A stretch of DNA of 64,000 nt, taken from assembly GCA_900155415.1 (NCBI GenBank), contig LT700187.1, positions 620,001 through 684,000 of the forward strand. Direction: 5' to 3'. Under the pieces are notes generated by a model, which saw nothing but the letters and a program-made list of their open reading frames with translations, had not been told where the DNA came from and ran no database searches. Source of the stretch: Christensenella massiliensis. Lineage in GTDB: Bacteria > Bacillota > Clostridia > Christensenellales > Christensenellaceae. Both the position numbers and the translations under genes were made by a program. The first letter of the stretch is position 1. Each line of letters opens with the position of its first letter. Of this stretch, positions 53,889-62,381 are shown one piece after another.

Positions 53889-53947
53889 CCCGTTCGTCTC
53901 CTGTGCGAAACTGTCCTACATCCTTTCCCGCGCCATAAACCACACAC

Positions 53948-53979
53948 AAAAAAGGGAGCATAGCGTTATGCTCCCTTTT
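53948..53979 (-). terminator. Terminator of the active toxin-immunity unit
   Basis: AAAAGGGAGCATA-ACGC-TATGCTCCCTTTT followed by TTGTG on the minus strand, 17 bases after the immunity gene. Confidence 0.85.
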
Positions 53980-53996
53980 CCTCTTATATCCCCTAT

Positions 53997-54203
53997 TTAA
54001 TTGTTGTAATAGATACTGTCATAAACCCGCTGCGCTTCCCGTCCAAGATCGTTCAGATTATAAAATTCGTCAAATCCCTCTCGATCTATAAAAAGATGTA
54101 ATTCCAATAAGATTCGATCAACATCTTCTTCTCTAAATAATTCTTCCCAATTATCAAAATTATTCTTAATAAACTCACGATCTTTTTCCCTAAAATATAA
54201 CAT
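53997..54203 (-). CDS. Putative immunity protein of the active toxin
   Basis: A 68-aa acidic protein, MLYFREKDREFIKNNFDNWE through DVDRILLELHLFIDREGFDE to VYDSIYYNN. Its start lies one base after the toxin stop and it is followed by a terminator, so toxin and antidote end the transcript. The overlap-type spacing, small size and negative charge are typical of immunity proteins. No known family is recognised, and binding to the toxin is not shown. Confidence 0.72.
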   Translation of the reverse strand: MLYFREKDREFIKNNFDNWEELFREEDVDRILLELHLFIDREGFDEFYNLNDLGREAQRVYDSIYYNN

Positions 54204-54204
54204 T

Positions 54205-57012
54205 TTAACGCCTTCCTCTCCTGTAATTACACTGTATTAACATCCCTGTATATGGGTTTACTGTTACCATACATACCTCATTTACGTATACAACACTCCA
54301 ACTTCCATCTGCTCTCATGGTAGGCATCCCAATACTGTCAGGATTCCTTAACGCCTCCAGCGCGTCTTCTATCGCAACGCCCCGGCGCATGCCGGGCATT
54401 GGAATATCATTTGCCGCCTGCTGCCCTATGATCCTGTCCACAAAGTGCGGTACAAAGCCTTTGATCTCTGTTCCATCCTGCGTCCGCTGCCCCACAAGCT
54501 GCCCGTCTATTTGCTCTCCTACGGCTTGGTATTGCTCATAGCCTACCAACACAGAGATATCTCCCTTGTCTACCGCCCGCATATATCCGTCCAGCAGATA
54601 CGCTTCTTTTGGGTCAGTATACCGCAATTCGTTGTATTCAGCAAGGCTTTCCGGCGCGCCCTCCATATTATACTCTCGTATAACGGCCTCATACTCCGCC
54701 TCATCTCCAAACTGTTTATAGGGCTGGTAGGTTTCCGACAGCACGATTTCCCCATAAATATCGTTCCCACCTTTGCTGAAAACAATATTGTCCTGCGGTA
54801 TCTCCGCTTCTCCCCCGGAAAACCGCACGCCCTCCGGCGTCACATATTCATATTCCATCCCCGGTGCGTAAGCGTATTCCGGACGCTGCTGCAAATCTTC
54901 TCCGCCGAACAGCCCCCGCTCCCGCGCCGTCAGTTCGTTCGCCTCCTGCACGAATTTCTCCCAGATCCTTTCCTGCGCTACCTTGAGCCGCCAGTTGCTG
55001 AACCGGTGCGTCATGATCTCAAGCGCCTGCGCCGCGCCCGCCGTGAGCGCCCCGCCTCCCGCGCCCTGCACCATTTCCATCACTGGCTCCCGCAGGAAAA
55101 ATTCCATGTTCGCTTCCCGCGTCGCCTCCTCCCCGCTCATGCCCTTTGCCGTCAGGCCCCGGCGGTATTGCTCGTAACGGCTGTCCTCTCCCATCACATA
55201 CAGGTCCGCCAGCGTCCGCATATAACTGCTCACTCCCGCTTCCGTTGCTGAAAGCCCCGCCTGCTTCAGCACTCCCCGCGCAAAGCCCGTTATGCTCTTT
55301 GGCGTGCTTCCCGCCAGCTTATACAGCTCCCGCGCCGGAAGCGCCGACAGCGCCGCGTCCACCGCTCCGCTGACCGCGCCCGCCTGAAGCATCTGTTCTA
55401 CGCTCCCACCCCGTTTTCCCGCGTCATACGACGCCGCGCCCGCGCTCTGCATACCCGCAACAATGGGAGCCGCCGGGCCTGCCGCAAGTGCCGGCAGAAA
55501 CTTGCCCACGCCAAGCCCCATATCCACAAGCGCCGTCATCTCCGGGGAAAGCCCCTCCACAAGCGCGTCCCGCGTAATCTCCTCGTTGCGCTTCAGCGTT
55601 CCCGCCACATCGTACAGGTTCACATCCCGGTATTCCCCTGTTGCCGCATTCTGCAGTTTCTGTCCAAGCGTTTCCCCCAGCATGCCGAAATTGCCCGCGA
55701 TGCCGCTCGCGATATTGTTGCCCGCCTCATACGCACGCATCAGGCCGCTGTCGTGCTCCGCCATGTAGGCCGCGCGGTTCTCTGTCAGAAAATCACTTTT
55801 TCGCTTATCCAGCTCCCTCTCGATCAGCTGGTAGAACGCTTCCGCTTCCTCCGGTGCGCCGATCCCGCAATAATAATTGAGGACGTCCCGCTCGTCCCCT
55901 GTTAAAAACGCTTCCTTGCGCAGGAACGCCCCCGCCAGAAGGTCGTTCCCGCCGATCATCGCCACGGCCTGCTTCTGCTCCGGCGTGCCGTTCTGCGCGA
56001 ACCGGTTCAGAAAATTACCGTCGCTGTATGCCTGCTCATACCAGTTGTTTCCCGACTGCTTCCCCGCTTCCACCGCCGCCGCAAAATAGTCCGGCGACTC
56101 CTGTGCTGCCGATATCTCCCGCGCCACGTCCTGAAGCTTGAACCAATCGTTTACCGCCGTCTTTTCCCGCCGCACCTCATTTACCGCTTCCTGCCGCGCC
56201 TGATTTCCCGCCGTACGCGCGTTGTACTCGTCCGCTGCGGCGATCGCCTGCTTTGTCAGCTCCTCTCCCGCCTCTCCGGGAACAGGGTGGTACAGCATCG
56301 ATACATCCTGCCCCAATGCGTACAGGTCCCCGCTCTCCTCGTTGAATTTCTGATCCGCCGCCTCCTGCATTCCGCCGATCATCTGGCCGTATCCCTCATT
56401 GACCGCGTTCCGCGCCGACTGCTCCTCCGCGCTTACCCCCGGCTTGCCCAGCCGGTTCGTGTAATCCACCCATTCCCGCGCGCGGATGTCATCGTCTATT
56501 TCTTTTCCGGCATCTGCAAAATCTGTCCATACGTCCCGTGCCGCTCCCGGAAGATAGCTCCCCGGCGCGGCCGGAAGCTGTGCGGCCGCGCTCCATGATT
56601 TTTGGCTGGGCTGTTCCGCATCCTTTGTTGTCTTTTCTTTTTCCCGCCACGAAGTCATGACCTCTAACGGGCTATATACAAAAATGCCCGCGCTTCGCGG
56701 TTCGTTTTTCCCGCTCTCCTGCTCTGTCCTTGCCGCTCCGGCTTGCCTGCCTCCGTTTTCCGTGCGCCATGTGCTTCCCGCGTTGTGTATGCTCCCCGCC
56801 GTTACCCATGCTCCGCCGCTCTCCGGTTCCTTTTTCGGTCTGCTTCCCGCCTGTCTTTGGCTGCTTCCCCCGTTCCGGATGTTCCCCGCCGTTACCCGTA
56901 CCTTTCCTTTCTCCTTTTCTTCCGTATCCCGCCATGTGCTCCCCGCGTTCCGGATATTCCCTGCCGTCACCCGTATCTTCTTCTTTTTTCCTCTCCTGCT
57001 TTTTACCGCCAT
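54205..57012 (-). CDS. Virion-associated polymorphic toxin (935 aa)
   Basis: A large protein encoded directly after portal. The N-terminus carries three copies of a RVTAGNIRNAGSTW-like repeat (residues 14-28, 38-52, 69-83). A long helical middle follows, then a Gly/Ala-rich hydrophobic part (~498-555) as in injected phage proteins. Residues 579-653 and 703-750 are the segments repeated downstream (repeats A and B). The last 185 residues, after IVFSKGGN, form a separate tip: HFVDRIIGQQAANDI, AIEDALEALRNP, VCMVTVNPYTGMLIQ. That order resembles BECR-fold RNase toxins of phage polyvalent proteins. I infer that it is packaged and injected or released. An immunity gene follows after one base. Confidence 0.8.
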   Translation of the reverse strand: MAVKSRRGKKKKIRVTAGNIRNAGSTWRDTEEKEKGKVRVTAGNIRNGGSSQRQAGSRPKKEPESGGAWVTAGSIHNAGSTWRTENGGRQAGAARTEQESGKNEPRSAGIFVYSPLEVMTSWREKEKTTKDAEQPSQKSWSAAAQLPAAPGSYLPGAARDVWTDFADAGKEIDDDIRAREWVDYTNRLGKPGVSAEEQSARNAVNEGYGQMIGGMQEAADQKFNEESGDLYALGQDVSMLYHPVPGEAGEELTKQAIAAADEYNARTAGNQARQEAVNEVRREKTAVNDWFKLQDVAREISAAQESPDYFAAAVEAGKQSGNNWYEQAYSDGNFLNRFAQNGTPEQKQAVAMIGGNDLLAGAFLRKEAFLTGDERDVLNYYCGIGAPEEAEAFYQLIERELDKRKSDFLTENRAAYMAEHDSGLMRAYEAGNNIASGIAGNFGMLGETLGQKLQNAATGEYRDVNLYDVAGTLKRNEEITRDALVEGLSPEMTALVDMGLGVGKFLPALAAGPAAPIVAGMQSAGAASYDAGKRGGSVEQMLQAGAVSGAVDAALSALPARELYKLAGSTPKSITGFARGVLKQAGLSATEAGVSSYMRTLADLYVMGEDSRYEQYRRGLTAKGMSGEEATREANMEFFLREPVMEMVQGAGGGALTAGAAQALEIMTHRFSNWRLKVAQERIWEKFVQEANELTARERGLFGGEDLQQRPEYAYAPGMEYEYVTPEGVRFSGGEAEIPQDNIVFSKGGNDIYGEIVLSETYQPYKQFGDEAEYEAVIREYNMEGAPESLAEYNELRYTDPKEAYLLDGYMRAVDKGDISVLVGYEQYQAVGEQIDGQLVGQRTQDGTEIKGFVPHFVDRIIGQQAANDIPMPGMRRGVAIEDALEALRNPDSIGMPTMRADGSWSVVYVNEVCMVTVNPYTGMLIQCNYRRGRR
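54762..54933 (-). repeat. Repeat B, copy inside the toxin gene
   Basis: Encodes about residues 694-750, the hinge before the toxin tip. It matches 53716-53888. Confidence 0.92.
55055..55278 (-). repeat. Repeat A, copy inside the toxin gene
   Basis: Encodes residues 579-653. It matches 52664-52887 with three differences. Confidence 0.92.
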
Positions 57013-57026
57013 GTTTCTCTCCCTCC

Positions 57027-59345
57027 TTATTTTTCCATGCCTTGCTGTACGATCTCCATCAACAATTCTTTTTCCGTCTCTTCAATGGGCATATTGGCAA
57101 TGATCTGCATTGCCGCCTCCGGTTCGAACGTTCCCAGTTGCTCGAGGATTTCCCGTATCTCTTCTTCTTTTCCCGCTTCCGGCAGCACCGAAGCTTCCAT
57201 TCCCATTCTTTCAGGGCCCGGGAGCCCACCGGGAATACCCATAGCGCCAACCTGCTGTGCCTGCGCCGTAAGCACGCCCTGTTCCATCGCCGGCATGGCC
57301 TGCATTTGTTCCTCCGTCATCATGTCCGGCGCCGGTTCTCCGTTCTGTATGGCGGCGGTAGGCTGCTGCCCTCCGTTCGGCAGTCCTCCATTCGGCGGGG
57401 CAGTAAGCTGTGTCCCCGCGCCCAATTCCGGTGAGACAGTCATTTCCGCTTGTGCCGCAAGCGCCTGCTGCTGCGCTTCCTCCTGCCGTTCTATCTCCTG
57501 CTGCCATTCCTTGACCATCTGCTTGGCATTCGGATAGTTGAGGCCCTCTTTCACACGCCAATACCGCAGCATCGTCCGCGGGTCCTGCGGGTTTCCATAC
57601 GCGCCCAGCCCGAAATCCGTCCGCAGGTCCTCCAAAATGAACTGCCGGTTCCTTTGAGCCGTGCCGTTTTCATCCACCGAGAACAGGAATCCGTCCTCGT
57701 AATACCAGTTCCCCGCTTCGTCCTGACGCAGAAAATCATAACGGCTGAAAACGCTTTCCTCCGGTTCTCCATCTTCCCCTTTCGTCGTATACACCCGCGG
57801 TTCGTCCGCGTATGCCAGCATAAATTTGAACATGATCTCAAAAAGCTCCGCGTACGCCGCATTTTTCATCACCTGCTTGGAATTCTGCCTCCCGGCCGCC
57901 TGCGCGATCTGCGCCTCCTTCGCCCGGCCCGACGTTGCGGTTGGGTCGGCCTTGCCTTGAAAGGTGTCCGTTATCCCCAGCGTGCTTTTCGCCATCTGAT
58001 AATATTGCTGTACGGAATTCAGGTCCTGCGCCACATCGAAATTCATTGTGATCGATTTCAGCATGCTCACTTGCTCCGCGCTCGTAATGTTGATCGGCTT
58101 TATATCCTCATCGGAAAGCGTGATATCCATGTCTTTTGGCTTCGTAAGGTAAGACCCGGCTCCCAGCAGCTTTTTGTTCACTTTGGTGAGCAGCTTGTTT
58201 GCCGCAAGCTGAAAATCCCGTATCGCGTCGCAGTCCGAATCTCCCAAAACCTGCCCCCGTGCCGATACGTTCCTGCGCACCGCCAGCGGGAACCGGTTCG
58301 GGTAGTAATACGGTATCTTCGTTGCTTCCTGCCGTACCCGCCGCTTTTTCTGTGTGACCGGCGCGTCCCCGGCGGGCAGCCCCATTTCGTCAAATTGCAG
58401 TTCATACAACGGCAGTCCGGTCTCCGGGTCTCTGGCCTGCTGCTCATATTCCTCATACGCCCATTCTCCGTTTTCCATCACGGGCGATACCGCGGGTATC
58501 ACCGTTCCGTCCGTGCGCACGACGTCCTCCGTCAGCTCTTCATATTCCTGCGGCCGGTCCTTCCATTCCCGGCAGCCGCACTCGCATTCGCTTCCGAAAA
58601 GCGGCTTTTCACGTCCGCATTCCGCGCATATCTTACCCTTGCGCTGCTCATAATGCCCGTCGTCTATGAGGACCGTGTTCCCCGCCCACGAGAAGCATCC
58701 AAGGCCGCCCTCGCCGTTTTTGTAATAACAGACCACCTGCGTGCATGTGTCGTCCGAGATCGTCGGCTCTCCCGTCTGCGGGTCTATCCCTTCGTTTGAA
58801 ACATCCACGCCGTACCGTTCTGAAAGGCGCTGCTTCGTATCCTCAAACGTCAGGAAGATATAGTCCATATACGGCAGAAAAAAGACGCCCTCCTGCGGAA
58901 TGAACTCCGTCGGGTCGATGAGCCGCACATTAAGGCCGCCGACCGCGTCGCGTGTCCGCAGGGCGTTGTCCCACTCTACTAAATATGCGCTTCCTCCGAG
59001 CGTTTTCACCGTCCGTTCGTCCTCATCGTTCAAATATTCGAACGGCATCCTTGAAAGCTCGTTTTTCAGCATGTCCTCGATCACCGCCGCGAGCCGCTTG
59101 TTTTCCTCCGTCGGGCGCTTCGGCGTTACCTTCGGCTGCGGGATATAGCTGTCGATCTGGCTCTCCACAAGCTCCATTGTAAAATTCCATACCACCTCCG
59201 CGTCTTTTCCGCCGTCGATATGGTGGTCGCCCATATACTGTGCCCGCCGTCTCTCGAACGCCGTCCGCTGTTCCCCATACGCCGTATAGGCCGTTTCATA
59301 TTTCTGCCTGAATTCCCTCAATTTTGTACCGTTGCTTTTTTTCAT
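57027..59345 (-). CDS. Phage portal protein
   Basis: A 772-aa portal, the ring through which DNA enters the head. The large size and the order MPFEYLNDEDERTVKTLGGS, RLIDPTEFIPQEG, PFxxxYPNRFPLAVRRNVSA-type IPYYYPNRFPLAVRRN, GDSDCDAIRDFQLAANKLLT and ADPTATSGRAKEAQIAQAAG fit portals of short-tailed phages. Residues ~235-265 contain an inserted zinc ribbon (CAECG, then CECGC). The C-terminal ~150 residues are Gln/Met/Pro-rich and presumably form the barrel or a disordered tail. It starts 14 bases before the toxin gene in the reading direction. Confidence 0.86.
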   Translation of the reverse strand: MKKSNGTKLREFRQKYETAYTAYGEQRTAFERRRAQYMGDHHIDGGKDAEVVWNFTMELVESQIDSYIPQPKVTPKRPTEENKRLAAVIEDMLKNELSRMPFEYLNDEDERTVKTLGGSAYLVEWDNALRTRDAVGGLNVRLIDPTEFIPQEGVFFLPYMDYIFLTFEDTKQRLSERYGVDVSNEGIDPQTGEPTISDDTCTQVVCYYKNGEGGLGCFSWAGNTVLIDDGHYEQRKGKICAECGREKPLFGSECECGCREWKDRPQEYEELTEDVVRTDGTVIPAVSPVMENGEWAYEEYEQQARDPETGLPLYELQFDEMGLPAGDAPVTQKKRRVRQEATKIPYYYPNRFPLAVRRNVSARGQVLGDSDCDAIRDFQLAANKLLTKVNKKLLGAGSYLTKPKDMDITLSDEDIKPINITSAEQVSMLKSITMNFDVAQDLNSVQQYYQMAKSTLGITDTFQGKADPTATSGRAKEAQIAQAAGRQNSKQVMKNAAYAELFEIMFKFMLAYADEPRVYTTKGEDGEPEESVFSRYDFLRQDEAGNWYYEDGFLFSVDENGTAQRNRQFILEDLRTDFGLGAYGNPQDPRTMLRYWRVKEGLNYPNAKQMVKEWQQEIERQEEAQQQALAAQAEMTVSPELGAGTQLTAPPNGGLPNGGQQPTAAIQNGEPAPDMMTEEQMQAMPAMEQGVLTAQAQQVGAMGIPGGLPGPERMGMEASVLPEAGKEEEIREILEQLGTFEPEAAMQIIANMPIEETEKELLMEIVQQGMEK

Positions 59346-59887
59346 CCCTTTTTTCCTTTCTTTTTTGTATAAAAAAAGAGCCTGAAAGGCCCTTTTCTCT
59401 CATGGTCGGTATACTTCGTTTGCGCGGCTGCGCCGCGCTTTTTCCTTATTCTTTGTTCCTGCTTGGGGCCCACCGCCCCGTTTCGCCCTGCAAGGCCCGC
59501 TTGATTCCGTTAGTGCGGTTCCGTTTCTTTGTTTCCTCTGCTTCTTGCGTGGGCTCAGCCTGTGGCCCTAAGCCGCAGAAAGCTTTTTGATAATGCCCAT
59601 CAGGTTGTCACCGCCACTTCTTCGGTTCTCCCCACACCCCTGAACACTCCCTGTGGTCGCTTCGCGGGCGGAAATTGCATTTCCCCGCGTGCCCCCATTG
59701 CTTAAAGTTGTTTTACCTCGGCGAAACCGCCGCCTCGTCGTCAGGGCATGTCCTTTTACTCGTTTTCGTCCCGCCGTCCGAAAGCCTCGCTCACGGGCCG
59801 CCCTTCCTCTACCCCACGCAACCCGCGTTGCTGGGCTTGCGCGGGGGCCCCTGTCCAAAGTTATTTTTGACAACGCCCATCAGGTTG
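59346..59887. other. Terminase-portal gap with a terminator and a diverged direct repeat
   Basis: About 540 bases without a supported gene, unusual in a tightly packed late module. A hairpin (59374-59396) lies at the portal end. The last ~20 bases of the terminase gene plus adjoining DNA (about 59868-59920) recur in diverged form at about 59588-59640 (CGCCCATCAGGTTGTCA versus TGCCCATCAGGTTGTCA, then TCTCCCCACA in both). The DNA between them is GC-rich. It may be a scar of a lost gene or of a mobile element. Confidence 0.55.
59374..59396 (-). terminator. Terminator between large terminase and portal genes
   Basis: AAAAGGGCCT-TTC-AGGCTCTTTT followed by TTTATAC on the minus strand (one internal mismatch). 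Confidence 0.7.
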
Positions 59888-61573
59888 TCATCTCCACTTC
59901 TTTGGCTCTCCCCACAGCTTCAGCAGCCTCTTTTTGCCGTCCTCGTCCGCGCCTCTGTAATCCTCAAACATGTCCTCCGTCCATTCCGCCCGCCGCCCTT
60001 GTTCATCCACATTCCGTGTTGTGCGCTGCTGGCTTCGTATCTCGTTTGCGATCATATCTGAAAATAAAAGATCATCATGCTTTCCGGCTATCGCATCCGG
60101 TCTCCCTCCATCGTCATATACAAACGTCAGCGCCTCCCTCAGCGTCGGGATATCATGAAATAGCTCCACATGATTATTGACCGCGTCCACCTCCCTGTCG
60201 ATAATAAGCGGCCGGGTGTTCCCATCCGTTTTCCAGCCGTATTTTTCTTCGATCGTCTTCTTATAATCGTCATACCGCCGCCGCACATATTGCCTCGGGT
60301 AACGGAGCCGCTGTAATTCTTCTATGGGGGCCGTGTTGAAATTCATTTCCACACCAATCAACGCATCATTATAATATTTCCCCAAGCAGTAAAGCTGCTC
60401 GGTGAACGGCTTCGATTCATTCAGCTGCATGTGCAGCGTCGCCACACGCTCACCCGTCGAGTTGTCGAGCACTGTTGCCGCATAAAAATCCTTTCCCTCT
60501 CCCTTGGTATCTGCGCCGATCACATAAGGCACCCCCTCCTTCGGCATGGAATAGAAACGAATGTCTCTCCCCCTGCCAAGCGTAAAGCTGTCGATCCTGT
60601 CCTTGCTCTGTGCGTCGTGCCACCGTATCCGGAAGCTTCCCTCCCGGAACGGCTTTTTTTCCTGCTTTCGTTCCAGTCCGGCGATCCGCTCCATAACGCG
60701 CCGGTTGTCGAATACAGGCCGTCCGCTCATCAAAAACGCCTCGTCCGGGCAGGATGGATATTCCTGCCGGAAAATGTCCTCGCTGCCCCGGCAGTTGTTT
60801 TTCAGGCACCACCGCCGCCATGCAAGCTGCCCCTCCGAAAGACCATACGTCTCTTTCATTTTGCGTTCTTCCTTCGTCAGCTTCAGCCCTTCGGCAGGCA
60901 TCGTGTATTCCGCGTGCTCCCACCATGCGCAGAACACCGGGATAAAGTCATTTTCCCCTGCCACAGCCGCATCCCATATATCCTTAAAATCTTCATATCC
61001 GTTGGCCGTCGATTCAATAACCACCATCGTATTCGGCTCGTTGGGCACAGCCTGCAAAAGACCCGTCAGGATATCCGCCTTGTCCTTGGGCCAAAAGGCA
61101 TATTCTGAAATGTGCAGGTTCTGAAACGTATCCGACCGCCCGATGCTCCCGTTTCCCGCCGTCATACATTTGATCGAGCTGTTTCCATCCGCAAAGCCGA
61201 ATACAAGCTCCTTTGCATTGCTTGCAAGCAGCGGAGGCTTCAGCGAAGCGTCGAGATGCTCGTAATACCGTTTGCTCATGCGGAACAGATTGTTCGTTGC
61301 CGCGATCTCATGCGTCACGATGCCGCTCGAAATATTCGCCTGCGTTGCCGTATCCTTGAAGATCATTCCCTCCGTTAAAGTGGAAAATCCCATTTGCCGC
61401 GCTTTCAGAATAATAGCGCGGATGGGTTTCCCGTTCCTGTATTGCTCGGCAATCGCGTCATAGAGCTTCATCTGGGCTGCATTCATCTTGAAATCGATAA
61501 GCTGCGCCCGTTTATCTCGTATTTTTAAATATCGTTCAATAAATACTTTTGTGTTGATCACGCCATTGTTCAT
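59888..61573 (-). CDS. terL: Phage terminase large subunit
   Basis: A 561-aa DNA-packaging motor and nuclease. The Walker A-like motif is KARQMGFSTL (about residues 55-64), followed by TVVVIESTAN-type NTMVVIESTANGYEDF as Walker B with catalytic Glu. The nuclease domain begins at VIGADTKGEGKDFYAATVLD, with GVEMNFNT and a late GKHDDLLFSDMIA giving the other acidic residues. The ATG at 61573 directly abuts GGAGG; GTG 61561 (INTKVFIERYL) is better spaced and may be the true start. Confidence 0.93.
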   Translation of the reverse strand: MNNGVINTKVFIERYLKIRDKRAQLIDFKMNAAQMKLYDAIAEQYRNGKPIRAIILKARQMGFSTLTEGMIFKDTATQANISSGIVTHEIAATNNLFRMSKRYYEHLDASLKPPLLASNAKELVFGFADGNSSIKCMTAGNGSIGRSDTFQNLHISEYAFWPKDKADILTGLLQAVPNEPNTMVVIESTANGYEDFKDIWDAAVAGENDFIPVFCAWWEHAEYTMPAEGLKLTKEERKMKETYGLSEGQLAWRRWCLKNNCRGSEDIFRQEYPSCPDEAFLMSGRPVFDNRRVMERIAGLERKQEKKPFREGSFRIRWHDAQSKDRIDSFTLGRGRDIRFYSMPKEGVPYVIGADTKGEGKDFYAATVLDNSTGERVATLHMQLNESKPFTEQLYCLGKYYNDALIGVEMNFNTAPIEELQRLRYPRQYVRRRYDDYKKTIEEKYGWKTDGNTRPLIIDREVDAVNNHVELFHDIPTLREALTFVYDDGGRPDAIAGKHDDLLFSDMIANEIRSQQRTTRNVDEQGRRAEWTEDMFEDYRGADEDGKKRLLKLWGEPKKWR

Positions 61574-61606
61574 CCTCCTTTTTCTGCCGTTCCATCATGC
61601 CCTTTT

Positions 61607-61981
61607 TTAAAATCTTTCTCCGTCAAGCTCTCTTAATTTCTGCTCGAGCGATACGTTCCCGTTTATCTCGATCTCCCGTTCTGCTTTATCTCTCCATCCA
61701 AAATTTTTGAGCGCAAAAACGTCTCCTCCGTTTCCCCGTGCGATCAGCCGTTTCTCGTATGCGTTTTCTATCCTCATCTTTGCACGGCGGACGATATCCC
61801 CATATCCGTCCCGCTTCTGATAATTCAGCAGCGTTTCCCGCGACGTATCCAGTGCAAGCGCAAGTCCTGTGACCGTCAGCGGTTCTCCTGTTTTCTCGCA
61901 TTCCGCAAAGTATGCGTCTATCCGCTTCTGTAATTCCCTTGCGCTTTTGAATTTTAGGCTCCTCCCTATTTTCTTTTCCAT
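61607..61981 (-). CDS. terS: Phage terminase small subunit (gp3-like)
   Basis: A 124-aa DNA-recognition subunit. The helix-turn-helix-like segment PLTVTGLALALDTSRETLLN and the later RRAKMRIENAYEKRLIARGN and VFALKNFGWRDKAE match the P22 gp3-type packaging family. ATG 61981 follows GGAGGAG; the frame extends 37 codons upstream without a site. It heads the visible late genes and is 33 bases from terL. Confidence 0.85.
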   Translation of the reverse strand: MEKKIGRSLKFKSARELQKRIDAYFAECEKTGEPLTVTGLALALDTSRETLLNYQKRDGYGDIVRRAKMRIENAYEKRLIARGNGGDVFALKNFGWRDKAEREIEINGNVSLEQKLRELDGERF

Positions 61982-62118
61982 TTCTTCTCCTCCTTTTGAA
62001 TATAAAAACTTCACTTGGGCCTGCTTTTTTCCCCTACATTTCAGAATTCTTCTGATATATCGTCCGATATTCGGGTATCTATATAGCAACACCGAAAGGA
62101 AACAAAGGAGGAACTACT

Positions 62119-62328
62119 ATGGAATATAAAGTAATCATAAGAGACCGCGAAGAAGGCACCGAAAAGTACATTACCGGGCTCAATAAGGCTCAGTCCGAAA
62201 AAGAGGCTCTTTCTCAGGCGCGTGATGCTGGCAAATTAGTCTATATCAGCTGGACCGATGCAAACGGCAGGAACGGCTATCTGAACCGCGACGGTGCAAC
62301 AGATGTCTGCCCCGGCGAGCCATGGTGA
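62119..62328 (+). CDS. Small plus-strand protein beside the terminase genes
   Basis: A 69-aa protein starting MEYKVIIRDREEGTEKYITG, with LVYISWTDANGRNGYLNRDG. ATG 62119 has AAAGGAGG at a good distance, and a terminator follows, so it looks expressed. It diverges from terS. It is the only plus-strand gene in the prophage part and may be a lysogenic-phase gene. No family is recognised. Confidence 0.7.
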   Translation: MEYKVIIRDREEGTEKYITGLNKAQSEKEALSQARDAGKLVYISWTDANGRNGYLNRDGATDVCPGEPW

Positions 62329-62347
62329 CCGATTCACCCTCTTTCCG

Positions 62348-62375
62348 CAGGATGGCTGAGCCATCCTGTTTTCTT
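62348..62375 (+). terminator. Terminator of the small plus-strand gene
   Basis: CAGGATGGC-TGA-GCCATCCTG followed by TTTTCTT, 20 bases after the stop codon. Confidence 0.82.
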
Positions 62376-62381
62376 ATAACA

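Noticed and set aside
57450-58799. 449-codon plus-strand frame opposite the portal gene
   Set aside because: Shadow of the portal gene, very basic and without a binding site.
59568-59873. 101-codon frame in the terminase-portal gap
   Set aside because: Extremely Arg/Gly-rich with no site; part of it is the diverged echo of the terminase end in noncoding context.
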